DNA from: Blastocystis sp. Blastoise
Lineage: Eukaryota; Sar; Bigyra; Opalinata; Blastocystidae
DNA: 64,000 nucleotides
Direction of reading: 5' to 3'
Assembly: GCA_039096225.1 (NCBI GenBank)
Contig: JBBPEB010000032.1
Location: 1 to 64,000, forward strand
Numbering within the stretch: the stretch's first letter is position 1; each line of letters starts with the position of its first letter. The position numbers were made by a program, and so were the translations under genes. Positions 27,430-42,716 of this stretch are shown piece after piece. A model generated the notes under the pieces. It saw only the letters and a list, made by a program, of their open reading frames with translations. It ran no database searches and was not told the origin of the DNA.

Positions 27430-28419
27430 TATATATGTTTGGTTATAATAATTTAAAAATAAAGATGAATTCACTAATATAATAAAATTTGTTAGTCAAA
27501 TACTAAAAATTTTCGTAAAAATAGCTTTTATATTTTTTTTAATTTTTTATGACTCACTACTAAAATTACAAGTATTAGCACGTCATGCACTGCACTACTG
27601 ACATAAAAGTTTTGTATCCCACAACTTCCAGCTTTTAAAAAATAACTCATTTTTGTTGACTCTCTGATCTGTTGACTAACTCGTCTAGAAACTATTGATT
27701 TTGACTTAAGATGTTTGCACGTTACATAATTAACTCTAAAAATGACTTTTTGAGAGACTTTTATTTGATTCTGAGAAAAAACATTTTTTTTATAAGCTTT
27801 GACATACTTTGTGTATGCGGAACTTTGAGTCATAATAAAATTTAATGAAAAACCTTTTTTAAAACACTTGTGTCCTCTTATATACAATAAAATATAAATA
27901 GACTCAGTTTTGAACAAGAAAAATATTCCCGTAAATATTTTAAAAATTCAAAACTCTGGTCTGACTGCCCATGGAACAAATAGGCTCGGCTCAATTTTTC
28001 AGTGTAAAAAAAAAATAAATTTTTGACTTTTTGGCTGAATTTTGGTTCTGAGCCATGGAGGTCAGCTTATTCACTTTTACACATACTTGTGACTCTGAGA
28101 TGGTCTTCACTTTAAACACAACTATAAAATATTTTAAAATATTGACCCCATTATTTGTCGGAATTGCGACTTTAAAATAAAGAAAAACGTTTTTGATATT
28201 GTGTGACCCTCTATAAATAAAAAATAATGTCAATTCTTTATTAAAATATGTCTAATAGGGTTTTTAAAGTCTAATAAAACGTCGTCTTAAAATTTTTGTG
28301 AAAATTTTCATTTTTTTGCCTAAGTCTTTTTTTTATTCAAATTTTATTGGCTGAATAAGTTCTGAACGAAAATTAGCCAATCAAAAACCTTCAAAAACTC
28401 AAAAGTGCCTACCAGTGGA
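27430..28419 (-). mobile_element. older Helitron-like sequence with related 5' end
   Basis: The terminal stretch at 28374-28419, read on the minus strand, begins TC and contains AGGCA, AGTTTTTGAAGG and TTTTTGATTGGCTA in the order seen at the 5' end of the intact Helitrons (AGTTTTTGGAAGATT... then TTTGATTGGCTA). The next base is T28420, as expected for an A|TC junction. The body has the same TTTTGACTC- and AAAACTC-rich texture but I could not align it fully, and no hairpin/CTAG end was found on the left, so the left limit is a guess. Probably a diverged or truncated family member. Confidence 0.4.
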
Positions 28420-29053
28420 TGAAAGACGTAATGAAATTTTGGGAAAGAATAATGCTTCTATTCGTTATCAATTTGTTCAATATAGTAATTATGATGATAG
28501 AGTACCTATTGATTCAAGTGGAATGAGTAAACCAAATGATTTCTCTGATACATTTTTAAGTAGTGAAACAAGAACAGGTGCTGGTTTCTGTAGCCGTTGT
28601 GGTCATACTTGTAAGGATGTGAATGGTGGTTTAATAGAAGCATTAAAAGAAATTGATAAATTCCCTGGTTGTACTCATATATTATTGGTATGTGGTGGAG
28701 ATCCTATGCATAATTTAGTAAAAGAATGTAAATTAGTATATCCCTATAGAGGAATTGATTTGAATGAACAATATCATATGATCTGTGAAACTATTGTTAA
28801 ACGTAATGTTAAAGTACATTTTATGCCTATTGAAAGAAAAGATATATTATTAAGTGCTGATAAATTAAGAGAAGAAATTGATAATAATGTTTTTGATGGT
28901 AAAAAAGTTGAAGGTAAAGATTATATATTTGATGAAGACTATTTGGTAGACCCTAATAGTAATAAAAGTAATGAGGAAACATTACAGAAAATGGAAGATA
29001 TGTTTGATGATATTCTTATTAATGAATATACTCAAGTATTAAATTCTGTGTAA
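28420..29053 (+). pseudogene. vWA-like protein, 5' part missing
   Basis: The frame runs from the Helitron-like boundary to TAA at 29051-29053 with gene-like codon use. No ATG opens it: the frame starts DERRNEILGKNN. The middle reads CKDVNGGLIEALKEI then THILLVCGGDPMH, which resembles the second half of von Willebrand factor A domains of the alpha-kinase-associated type (ED-xxGGL then a strand ending in GxP.H). The N-terminal half with the metal-binding DxSxS motif is absent from the window. It is likely a gene cut by the element to its left. Confidence 0.5.
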
Positions 29054-30584
29054 TCTTTATGTTTATTAAATTTTAATTATTTATTTATTTAAATTTTTAT
29101 GCACTTATATATTAATTATATTTTTGATTATCTATATATATAATTTGTAGTATTTGTATTTATTATATATTTCTCCTTTTTTCATTTAATAATATTATGC
29201 GTGAGTTTTGTTTTTAAAAATTTAATCATTGATAATATTCAGTGTAATATATATTAAAAATACTTTTATAGAAAATTCTCTTGTTAATTCAACATTTATT
29301 ATAAGGAAACTTAGGATTATTTATAATATACATGATAAATCCTATAATAAGCTTTTTAGTGTCAAAAACATTTTTTTTATGTATTATTATGATAATGCTC
29401 AAGGAAAATATTATTAAATAAAATGGGAATGGATATATATATACAACTAGTAAATAGAATGAATATATAATTATATTATAAATAGAATAATACTTAATAA
29501 ATTGTTTAGTGATAGTTCAACTAGTTAAGAGTTTCATTTGTATTATGATAATATGAAGAATATAGTTTTATTTATTAATCATATTGATAATCAGAGAATA
29601 GTCAATAGATTTGATGGATATATATATATATAAGAAATGGAAATAATAAAAATATACTAAAATATTAAGAATACTTTAATATGAATTGTTATTGAAAAAA
29701 TTTAACAAAAATAAAATATAAAGAATAATAATAGGTTCATTTTTCTCATGTTATTTATATTTAAATATATAATAAGTACACTTAATGATATTTTATTTAA
29801 TAAAAGTATAAATAAAAGTTATTAATTCTCATATAGTTCAATTAAAATATGATAATTTATGCTTAGATAATGCTTTAAATAAGTGTAACTTGATAGACAT
29901 ATGTAGCAATAATTTTGAACATAATAAGAAGTTTATTGAAGAAAGTATATTATTTTAATGTGATTTCATTTTAGAATAGAAGAATTCAGATCCAGTAATA
30001 TCTTTTTCATAAACATAGATTCATAATTTGACTTTCGAAAAAATTCAAATGAATAGATAAACATGTAAGTATGATCATCTATCTCAATTTGAATTATAAA
30101 ATGAATAATTTGTAATTATTTGATATTTGCTATATCTAACCATATTATTTTGATAGAATAGATAAGAATTTACTCTATTTTGATAATTTAATAAATATAA
30201 TAAGTACTCTTTTTGATAGTATAATGTAAATAGACATTTAAGACTTGAATATGAGCATATACTGAATTTTTATTTTTTAAAATAATCAATAATAAGGCAG
30301 AAATAATGAATAATGAGTTGTTTTTGAAAAAAAATTATAGAAAAAGACCTGAAAATGACTGAAAAAGAATCATGGATATTTATAAGAAAATAGTTCAATT
30401 TTCTTTTTTTTCAGGAAAAATATTCAAAAAAGTTGCAAGTTTTATTCTTTGCTTATCTCAATGAATCATCATATATGTTGCTAATTACAACATATTTTAA
30501 AGTATTTATTAATTATTCGTATAAAAGGTATCTTTTAAGCATAAGAGTATATTATTATTTTATCATTTTAGTTGAAAGTGAGTC
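29054..30584. other. intergenic AT-rich region
   Basis: Upstream region of the second BTB-LRR gene. A short open stretch at 30433-30584 runs in frame into an intron of that gene by chance. No RNA gene or repeat was seen. Confidence 0.5.
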
Positions 30585-32338
30585 ATGTCAGACACCGAAT
30601 TTCATTTTACTGATGATAAATGTATTTAAATATGAAGATCAATATTTTAGTATATTTTTAGATTTGTTTACATTTCAAGATGAGACGAAATTATGGATTT
30701 CTAAAGAATTTATTAAGAAACATCAGCAATTACCCTTTTATGATATCATTAAACACTCTGAGAAATATGGGGATGGTAGCTATTATATAGATATACTTCC
30801 TTTTCATATTGAAAAAGTGATTTCTTTTTTAATGGACGAAACTATGGATATTTCTTCTTTAAATCTGCGAGATAGTTATGATATATATAAAACATTTGTT
30901 GATTACCCATTTACGATTGATAATGAAATTCAAAATGATTTATTATATCATGTTAAAGAGCTATTTGTTAATTATTTAAAAGAAAATTCATATTATGTAT
31001 ATGACTGTTTTGGCGACGATGATAAGCTGCAAATTCCTATGATTTTATTTAGTTCAAATATTAAAAAAATATATATACAAGGTAATTCTATAATATTTTC
31101 AAAATAGAAATATTATTTATTAGGATTATTTAGTCAACAACAAAAAGATGATTTATTATATTATTCATTACTTTTTAAAATGATGAATGTTATTAGAGTG
31201 GAGATTGAATGTATATATATTATATTATATATTATATATTAATAGAAATATAGATGAATATTCCTCAAATATTCCAGTAGAATATATATGTCCATCATGT
31301 ATTAAAGATATATTCCCTTCATTAGAAGAATTAAAAATAACTGGTATATATATAATTAATATTAATAAATATATATAGCAATTACACATTATAAGAAAAC
31401 TAATCAATTATTGAATCCAAATAGCGATGAATACACTAAGGAATATATTCGTTTAGAGGATACATATAAATATAAAGAAAATAAACCTTATGATTATGAT
31501 TATTACACAGAATCAGAAATGAATGAATATAATAAGATTTCTTCTTTATATTTTGATAATTCATATTATTCCCATGATTCTATTGATTCCTATAATGGAA
31601 AAAGACAAAAGAATGAATTACCTAAGTTATATAAATATATAGTTAATGAAGCTATATATACAGATAATTATTCACATGTAGAAACAAGTAAAACAGAAGA
31701 AGAATATACGATTAAGGATCAAGTTAGAATTATATATGATGGTATATATTCTTTAAAATCATATAACTTATTATCATTATATATAGATAAAGCAAATGAT
31801 AAAACATTTTGGTATATAATTATGTTATATTATATAATGAATTAATTTAAACATATATAATTAATAGCATTAATGAAATATCATCAAAATGGGGTATATC
31901 TCAATTATTAAGTCTTCCTTCCTATTTATTAATTTCAAGAATCAGATTAGATCCATGTATATTGATATATAATATATATATAAGAATTCATTTTAGATAT
32001 TAATTCAAATAATGATGTTATCATCTTTATAAAACTATTAGAAGAAGGTGTTTTTGATTCTTTAACTATATTAACTATCAATTGGAGTATTCTTTAATTG
32101 TTATTATTTTTAATATAATTTCTTTATATAGTTATCAGTTTAACTCGTAGAATTGATAATAATCTATTTAACAAAGTTATAACAACTCACGTATTTCCAA
32201 ATGTTACTGAACTAGTATATGATGATGATGATGGTATATATACATTTATATGTATATTTATATATATATAGAATATTTCGAATCATCTATAATACAAAAA
32301 GAATGCTTCCCAAAATTACATATAGTCAATTATAATAC

Positions 32339-32380
<42 letters not shown>

Positions 32381-33078
32381 GTATAATGTACTAGATACTG
32401 CAAGTTGTGAATCAACATTTCCTATGAATTTAATATCTTCAATTGATATTATTCATCTAAATAAAATTGATAATGATCAACAACAGAAAATGGCAATTTT
32501 TCTGGATAGTTTGGTTTATACTCATTCGATTCACATTGATGGAATTGGTATATATATATACATATATAAATTTAAATCAATATATGTATATTAGTATTCA
32601 TAAAGTTTATATACGTGTTTATAGATAATATGATTTATTATTTTCCACATTTAAAAGAATTATTAGAGAATAAACTTATTTCTGTTCATAAATTCTATAG
32701 TATATAATATTTATTATTTAGTATATATTATTTATTATTTATTATTTATTATTTATTATTTAGTATATATTATTTATTATTTATTATATAAAGTTGATTC
32801 TGTTAATTCTGAAAATGTCAAAAAATTAGATTATTTTGAAAATTATAAGCAGAACATTGATTATTTAAATATTAGTTTTAGTATAATTATATTTAATAAA
32901 TATATTAAATTGATATATATAATTCTATTAAAAATGTTTATTGTTTTATAGGTGATGAAATATATAAAGATGGTACAAATAAAACAAATATAAGAAATTC
33001 TTTCGAACGATTTTTCAAGAATGACTTTCTACAACATTTAAATACTTTAGTTGTTTCATGTAATTTTTTTCTTTATAT

Positions 33079-33109
<31 letters not shown>

Positions 33110-34405
33110 TTTGAAATACTATCTACAGTGTACAATGATATAAGTATTGAATATTTAACATGGATATATACTCTCTTTAATAGCATTAACTGTAATACTA
33201 TTCATGAAATAACAATTGATTGTATGTTATATTATAAATCCCAACAATAAATATATATATATAGTATATTCTTATGGAGAACAAATATCATCTGAATATT
33301 TAATTATACTTGAAAATATAATGAAACAATTGATATCAATGGCTGCCATTATAACTATTACAAGTAATTATTTATATATATATGATTCATATTAATTTTG
33401 TTATGAATCTAACTATTAATATAAATAGGTAATATGGCTTTTATAAACCGATTAATTCGCAAGGGTTGTTTTCATAATACAACTCAATTAACTTTATGTA
33501 TATATATATTTAAATATAATTCTTTTATAATATATACTATATTTCATTCTCTTTTTATATGAATATTATTTAGTAATTAATGATCAACCTAATGATACAT
33601 TTTGTGAACTATATACTATAAATAATTTCCCTCAATTAAAGTCTATTCAATTTGGTATATAATAATATTATTATTATAGATCATAATTATTTATATATAT
33701 TTTTTTATTATTTATTTATATATATATATATAGGACAATATGAGAATAGAAAATGGTGGTGTGATTTTATTATACAATTATGTAGATATATTCATAACAG
33801 AAATTTTCCATCATCCAGTATTATTCAATTAGTTGGTATATAAATAATAATGATTCAAATGCATATTTTATTAATATTATAATTATATAGATACAAGTTG
33901 TGATGATGATTATATTTATAATCCAAATACTTCTATTCTTCAGTCTAAATATTGTTTTCATTTATCGATAGATTCAATTATTGGTACAAAAGGTATATAT
34001 ATACATATACCTAACATATTATTTAATTATATATAGAAAAAGAAATATGTGATTATGAGATAGAAACATTATTTGATTCTATTGATAGAAACAAAATTCA
34101 TAATTTAAAACATTTGGAATTATGTATTCAAATAATAAATATTTTATATTCTATTTCGTTTTTATAGATATTTGTGATGAAGACCAATTACCCAAACTTA
34201 TCGATTATATAACTTATGGAAAAATTCCTAAATTGAAAGAATTTATTTGTAATATAAGTATATATATAGTTAATTATTATATTGATACTCTATAGATTAT
34301 GATATTTCACTTAGTGAATTTGATATGTATGAAAAACAATTATCTGATTCTCCATTTATACAAAATAATCATATGTATATAAATTTCAATAAATATATAA
34401 ATTAA
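30585..34405 (+). CDS. BTB-like / LRR-like protein, second copy
   Basis: Exon 1 (30585-30621) encodes MSDTEFHFTDDK; exon 2 begins at 30662 with YLFTFQDETKLWISKEF and carries the BTB-like domain (ILPFHIEKVISFLMDE). It then follows the same chain of small exons as 7083-11182: the VEYICPSCIKDIFPSLEEL exon, the long exon with NPNSDEYTKEYIRLE and SYNGKRQKNELPKLYKY, then LRR-like exons with FPNVTELVY, FPKLHIVNY, FPHLKELLE and a final exon ending IYINFNKYIN before TAA at 34403-34405. Intron phases and positions match the first copy. It lacks the Asp/Asn expansion. Sequence similarity is high in the BTB and first LRR exons and lower later, so the pair is an old duplication. Confidence 0.75.
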
Positions 34406-35562
34406 TTTTTTTGAAAATATTTAATGTTTATATTATTTTTTATTATTTTTATAATTTTTGGCATAATTATTTTTTGTCTATTAACGTTTTTATATAATAT
34501 ATATAATAAATTAAATTCTTTTTTTGCTTTATTTTTAAAATATAAAAAAAATAGTAACCAAATTAAATATATGTTATTCATATATACAAATAATATACAG
34601 TATTGAATATAGTTTATTGTTTATGATGAAACTATTGTTATAGTGTTTACTAAGTATTAACATTATAAATATATATACAAAACTGTAACCATTTCAATAA
34701 TACTCTTAAGTTGGCGAAAAAAAAAATTTAATTATTTTTTAACAAAAATAAAAAATAGTTTTTGTCTCCTTCCTCTTATATCTAATACTGTAATATTCTT
34801 AATATTTTATATTTTCATTTCTTATCATTATTGTTATTCATTAACATTCTATTAACTCTTGATTATTATTATATTTTCGTTATTCTATGATCTACTATTA
34901 TTTCCAGACACTTCCTTCATTTAGTAACAGCTGTTATGACCATAGTTGACAGCCACTTTCAGTCAGACTTAATGACTAAATACAAAAATAATTATACACC
35001 TTAAAATATATATCTTGATGACAATAGAAACAAGATAATTCCATTCAATAACGTGGGAAGCTACTGATCACTCAAGAATATATGTATAACTATGTAAATA
35101 AATAATATTATATTTATATATATCAATATCATGATAAAAAAGTAAAACAAATAATAATTATATAATTAAAGAGTTTAGATATGATTATAAATTGATTGAG
35201 TATATAGATAACTACATAATAAATTTATTTAATACACAATTTTATGTTTTTACCAAATAATTAGATTAAATAATACAATAACATATGCTATTTATTAACA
35301 ATATTTTAATAGGAATAAATTTAGATTCAAACAATGTTATCCGAAATATTACATACTGCATTAAACGAATCAAAGTCAGTTAAAATAGAATAAAAGACAA
35401 TAAATTAAAAAAAGAAGAAACACAAATTAATATTTGATTATTTCAAATTTTTCTCTATTTTCTGACAAAAAAACCTTGAATATCATTTTTTAATAAATAT
35501 ACAATCAAAATTACTTCTTTGACTTTGTTTTGAAAGATATTGATAAGATCTAGAAGAAAATA
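34406..35562. other. intergenic AT-rich region
   Basis: No gene seen. A short CTTAAGTTGGCRRAA motif at about 34708 also occurs at about 43171 downstream of the next gene; the shared stretch is too short to call a repeat family. Confidence 0.5.
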
Positions 35563-38500
35563 ATGATACATAATATATGCTTTATAACTTTGATTCTACT
35601 GATGTTACTAGATCAGAGTAAGTACTAACTTAATTTATATACTATATATATATAGGTTTCACAGCATGCCCAGAAAATACTATTGAAACCATTGTTACAC
35701 GACAATATGGGAATTGGGTACAATATGAAAGATTTTCAATTTATCAAGGTACTAGATCTAGTGGAACACTGGTTATTGACATGCAAGGAAACAATGGGCA
35801 AGAGTATTATCTTGAAACATTCAAACTCTGCTTAAAACCTACTCTTCACACAGTTGTAGCCATTTCTTCGTAATTATTTTAGTTTAGGAATATCTATTTT
35901 GTTTGATTTGAATAAAGCGTAGTGTTGTTAAATATATTTATTATGTTTCTTCTTTTTTTATGCATATTATTTGCAAAGAAAAATATATTATTGATATGAA
36001 ATATTTTTTTTTTCTTAAATTCTTTTTTAAAAATTTATTTCAATATTAAAAAAATAATAATATTAATATTTTTTTATATAGTTGGGGAAAAGGTTGGAGT
36101 TATGGTTCTTATATAATGTTATCTATTCATTTATCCGTATTAAGTAAATATACTTTGAGTCAAGGTTCTTATGGTGAATTCTCTTTCTATCGTAAATATA
36201 TGTTTAATTTATATTTGCATTTTATTAATAATTCTATTATAAAAATTTCTTCATAACTATAAAGACTAATATTATATATATATAGCTTATTACATACTAG
36301 ATACTAGTAGTTCATGGAGATATACATCTACTCCTATTCCTTATAAAGAATGGATTTATTATTCTTATGATGATTCGAATTGGAATTATTATTATAGTGG
36401 TCGATTTCCTACTCCTTCTTCTATTACTCGTTACTATAGACGTACTATTCAAATCAATAAAGATATTTCTGGCATTACGTTATTAGAATTATCCATTAAA
36501 TCAAAAGAAGGTATTATTATCTATATAAATTCAAAATTATTAACTTATCATTATGTTCAAAATACCGATCTATCTCCCAATGATTATGCAATTCAATCAG
36601 ATCCAGCATATACCTTAAAATCGTATTCAGGTAGTTATCAATATTATGTTGGTAATTCTACAGATATTATTATAGCTATTGAAGTTCATCAAGCAAAGAA
36701 TGTACCTATTACTAATGATGAATTTGAAGCTACATTATTATTTCTATCTGGAGATCAAGTACAACGTAGTATTAATGGCACATCTACTTCTACTCCTCTA
36801 TATAAAGAAGAAAATAAAGCTGATAATGCATTTGATGGTGTATATACAACGAAATGGTCAGGATTAATGATCAATGAACGTGCTTCCTTATTATATACAT
36901 TCCCAAATCAACGTAAAGAATGGATTAATACAATAGATATGGCATGTGATGTTTCGGATTATAAATCTCTTCCTAAATCCTTCTTTATTTCTGGATCTAA
37001 TGATAATGGCACTACTTGGGAACCTATTGCTTTCTATAGTAATTTAATGTTTACGAATATCAATGATTTACAAACATTTTATTTCTTATCTAATATACAT
37101 CTATTTAATATTATCAATATTACATTTACAGAAACCTATCAAACCTCTACTTATGTCTCTGTATTAAATATCAATTTCTATGCAAGTAATAAAGAGATTC
37201 TACAAGAATATTCTTATGGCTCTGATTCATTTACTTGGTTTATTAGTATAGAGAAAGTGAATATCTCTCCTTTTCATTCTGGTGTATCCGATTATAGAAT
37301 GAAATCTCCTTCTTCTCTTCCTAAAGGATTGACATTAGATTCTATTTCTGGAACTATTAGTGGATATCCTACAGTTACTTTTAGTGATGATTTTATTATA
37401 GAAGCGTATAGCTATTTATATGAGAAAACTATTACTATTACATTTCATGTAGATATCTTAGTGTGTAGTAATGATAAATATGTAATTGTTGATTTAATAA
37501 AGAATTCAGCAGCTGCTTCTTATGAATATGAATATATAGAATTAATTAATATAAATAATACTACTATATATTTAGATCATGCTATTTCTTCTTCTACATA
37601 TTATAGAACCTTATGTTTATTAAAAGGTATATATATACTACGTTTATCATCATCAGGATCTATTTCTTGGTCTACTTCTTCTAATTTAAAAATATCCTTA
37701 AGAGATGATATTTACTCAAATACTATTTTCTATGGTACTTTACATAATGGATATTCACAAGAATCTCCAATTGCATTAGATTATCTGATAAATAACCGTG
37801 ATTCTTCTGTTCTTTGTAAATTAGATAATGATACATTCATAGATTCTACTTGGTATACAAATGATTATTTTACTTCTTCTTCTTCTTCTCCTATAACAAA
37901 TACATGGTTTTCATGTTTAAATACGTCTTCTCGATTGAAATATAATAGTTATAATCGTTATTATCGTACTACAATTAATATTGATGATACTAATAAATAT
38001 CAAGGTATGGAAATCATATTAAAAGGTCCTAATGGTGTATTATTATATATAAATGAACAAATAGCTTATAAAACAGATCTTAATGATACTTCTATTCCTA
38101 TTACTGATAATACTATGCCTTCTAATAATAATACTAGCGTTACTCATAGAACTATTTCTTTATCAATGTATTATTTTCATAATGGTATCAATACTATTGC
38201 TTTTGCTACTCTATATAGTAGAACAACAAAATTACCTTATACAAATAATGTAGAATTAAGTATACATTATTTATCATCTAGTGCTATATATCCTAGACTA
38301 TGGAATATATTTGGTTCTATTAATACTACGGAAGTAGATAATTATGTTTCTGTTTTATTTGATTTGAAGTACTATATTTCATTTACTTTATCTTATAAAA
38401 CTCAAGTTGAAAAACCACGATTAATATCTGTATTTTATGAATCTAAATATCGATTTGAATATATTAATAAGTATTGTATTACTATTAATTCTAATTATCC

Positions 38501-41500
38501 TAACAATGGAATTGAATCATGGGCATTCTATGGTTGTGATTATGAACAATTAAATTGTATATTATTAGATACTCAAGAAGATATGAAATGGAGTTCTTCT
38601 ATTAGTAGACGATGTTTCTATACATATCCTCATATACAATCCTATCCTATTTATTTATTATATATATATAAACCTAAAGAAGATAATCAATATAATTCTC
38701 AAATGAATCAATTAGAATTTTATATGTTTAATGAGAATTCTATTCTTATTCCTGAATTAACATATTCTCTAAATCCTATTATTGGATATATAGGAATAGA
38801 TATATCTACTTCTTATCCTAATGATTATTATTTATCATTCAGTATTATAGAAGGAACATTACCAAAAGGATTATCTTTTAATTTCTATACAGGTATTATT
38901 GTAGGTATACCTTTAGAAACTACAGATAATACTATTATTATTATACAAGGAAGAGATATTCGAAATGAATATAAGAATGCTACATTAACTATACAAATAT
39001 ATACATGTATATCTCCAAATATATTATTTAAATCTGTGTTTTCTCCATCTTGGGATGATACTTATAATTCATTTTCTTATTATATTCAAGATAGAGAAAC
39101 AAAAGAAATTATTGGTAATTATACTCATTATACTAAAATAACAGATAATATAGTTTCTAATTGTCGAAAAACATTTGATTATTCGATTACTTTAATTACT
39201 CAAAGTGATTATGGTTGGCTTTCTTCTTCTGTTACTGTTCTATTAAAAGATGGTACGAGTGTATTTACAGGCACTTTATCTCCTTCAGAATATGAAAAAG
39301 AATATTATTTTTCTGTATATGATGTTTTATTACCTAATGAAATACAATGGACTTATTATGATGATACTTTAACTCATAATCCTCTTCCATCTGATTGGAT
39401 GAAGATAGATTATCAACCAATAGGATGGAAGACAGAAACTATATTAAATATGTCCCCACCTCAAGGTATAACACAATATTATCGTATGAATTATTATATT
39501 ACTACATTACAGAATATAGCTGTTCTTTCTTATACAATAACATTAAGAGGTGGTTGTATATTATATATAAATGGAAAAGAAACATTTCGATATGGATTAG
39601 AAAATATATCTATAACTCGTGATACATTCTCTATATTTGATCCTTATTTACCTGAAACAGTAGGTGGAAGTATTCATTTACAATTAAGTCCTGCTTCTAT
39701 AAATATAGGGAATAATACTATAGCTGTAGAAATACATCGTGGTAAACGTATATTTAGTGATACTATATTTAGTGCTAGCTTTGTACCTATATTAAATAAT
39801 ATACGTAATCAGAATAATGGTTATGGATCTACTTCTTATGAAGATACTAATAATCAATATTATATTCAAAATGCATTTGATAATAATAAGAACACTGTTT
39901 ATAGATATAACTCACAATGTGTTGGTGTTTCTATTTCATATATTTATAATAATCAAATAAAAGAATATATTAATCGATATTCTATAAGTAATTCATATTT
40001 TTGTAATATATATACTCCTTCAGGATGGACATTAGAAGGTTCTAATGATAATATTAATTATACTATTATACATCAAGTAAAACAACAATATTTTATGTAT
40101 TCATATGAAGAAAAAGTTTATTCTATTATTAGTGATATTCCTTATTATATATATAAGTTAACTATTGATGAATGTGAAAATAATTATCTTGAAAGTGATG
40201 AAAAATCTTTATGTACTTCAGAATTAGCTGCTCAAATATCTGAATTCTCATTATTCACAGGACTTATGGATAATTATTGTACATCAATTGATGGATATCC
40301 TTCTGTTTATTATGGAGAATATTCATATAAATCTTGTGGATTATTTTATACAGGTCAAAAGAAACGACTCTGTTCAGATAAAGGTATTTGGGGTAATGAA
40401 GATAGTAAGAATTGTATTTTATCTCCTACAACTATATTTAATTATGATCAATCAATCTATTTATTATATGCTTCAACATCTATACGTATAAATGTTCCTT
40501 TCATAGATGCTCTCTATATGAATTTCACTAGTTCTCCTTCTCTTCCTTCTTCTTTCTCATTAAATACAGCTACTGGTGTTATTACTAGTATTCCTTCTTC
40601 TACTTATATTCCTCTTACACAATATACTATAACTGCTTCTTCTAGTCATTATAATACTACTATATCCACAATTTTATGTATATCTGTTGCCACAGATATG
40701 AATCGTGATTTCTGTAAAGAAGATGATGTATGGTCAAGAACCTATCAAGGAAATACTACGACTATCGATTGTCCTTCTGGTTTTAGTGGTTATTATCAAC
40801 GATCTTGTATTCCTCCTTCAACTCCGAATGGAATTCCTTCTTGGTCTTCTATTGAGAATCATTGTGTTTTATCTTCTAATTATATAGTTTTATCCTATCC
40901 ACATTCATCTTATGTATTTGTATTGAATCGAACTGTTTCTGTTGAACCTATAGTAACTTCAGGTATCGTTGAGAAATGGTCTATTACTCCTTCTTCTCTT
41001 CCTAATGGTCTTCTATTTAATAATGGAATTATTTCAGGAATACCTTTATTATATACAGAAAAGAATAATTATACAATAACAGCAGAAGGTCAATATAATA
41101 ACGTTACTATTCTATTAATAATAAGTACTGATACTTATTTATGTTTTGAAGATGGTGAATGGCCTCCAGCTAGATATAATACAGATAATTATTTATCTTG
41201 TCCTGATGGATATATAGGTATACGAGAACGAAGATGTTTAGATTCTACATCTTCAAAGAATTTCTATGTAACAGAAGATGGATATACTGCTATAAAATGG
41301 GATCAAGAACATTATAATTGTAAATTAAAATCTCCTTCTATTTCTATGACTCCTTCTTATATACAAGCAGTGATTAATTCTGAATTATATCCTATTACTC
41401 CATTATGTATAGGTATATGTACTTCATGGTCTATTATTCCTTCTCTTCCTGAAGGACTTATTATGAATGTAACTACAGGTACTATCACAGGTATACCTAA

Positions 41501-42716
41501 ATCTCCTTATTCTGAATCTATTCATATGATTATTGCTTCAAATACTGATAATTATTCATATATACCTATATCAATAACAGTAATCAATCCTCAATGTCCT
41601 GCAGAAGGTCGTTTTCCTGCTACAAATAAAGGAGAAACAATCACTTTAGATTGTGGAGATCTATATAAAGAAGGTTCTATTACACGAATATGTAGTAATG
41701 ATTATATACCCAAATGGACTAATATATCCGATACGTGTATATATAAAACACCTGTAGTTACTTATCCTATTACTTATATTGTAGCTTATATACAAGATCC
41801 ATTAATAGGAATATCTCCTAATATTCAGAATTATATTAATTCATGGACTGTAACTCCTGATTTCCCCACGGGAATCACATTAAATACGAAAAGTGGAGTT
41901 ATTGAAGGAACACCTATTATACTATCATCTTTAAAACCTTATAAAATAACTGCAAGTAATCCAGATAAGCAAGTGACTATAGATATACAACTAGTGATTC
42001 GAGAACATACATGTAAAGAAGAAGATGATTGGCCAGAAACTTCTATTGGTCAAACAGCTTATTTATTATGTACTTCTATTCGAACTTCTTATAGAGCACG
42101 TGAATGTGTTCGTAATGGAGTTTCTGCTCTATGGTCCAATGAAAATAGAACACGTTGTTTATTACCTTCTTCTTCTCCTTCTTCTTCTTATGTATATATA
42201 GAGTATACTATATATATATCAGGAATAAGAAGTGAATCAATTCAAGGAAAACAAATTTACATATTATTAAATACATTAGATAGTTATTTATCTGTTTATT
42301 CTATTCCTTCTTCTCATATATGGATTATGTCATTAGAAGATATATATCTTAATAATAATAATAAGATTCGTATGATTATTCGTATTATGGATATTAAAAG
42401 AGAAGTTGAGAAATGGAAGGATACAGTATATCATTATCTTATGAATGAATATAAAGATGCAAATAATGATATTCAAGTATTATTATCGGATTGTACAATC
42501 ACTAGTAATTATGATGACATACATATTATAGAAAATATCAGTAATGGTTCTTTAATATATATTATTATCGGTAGTGTAATAGGAATAACAGTATTCATTA
42601 TTGTCGGATATTTTATTTATCATTATTGTAAATATCATATAGTGAATAATAATTATAATCGTAAGGTATATAAAGATATATATATCAAACAAGGTTTACT
42701 CTCGTCTATACAATAA
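35563..42716 (+). CDS. giant type I surface protein (discoidin / Ig-like / 4-Cys modules)
   Basis: Four exons, 35563-35617, 35656-35869, 36082-36191 and 36286-42716, splice in frame to a protein of about 2269 residues. Exon 1 encodes a signal peptide (MIHNICFITLILLMLLDQ). The first two exons after it encode a CUB-like segment, and the long exon encodes discoidin-like domains, Ig-like putative domains with SLPKGL / SLPEGL and SGYP / TGIP motifs, CUB- and sandwich-like segments (YINGKETFRYGL), several four-cysteine modules with the pattern C-W-G-C-G-R-C-W-C, a juxtamembrane domain and a transmembrane helix (IIIGSVIGITVFIIVGYF) with a tail of about 30 residues. It is the full-length paralogue of 333-4637. 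Surface adhesion or recognition is inferred. Confidence 0.85.

Noticed and set aside
28415-28417. GTG as start codon of the vWA-like gene
   Set aside because: GTG starts are not normal for eukaryotic nuclear genes, and the missing domain half and Helitron-like junction explain the absent ATG better.
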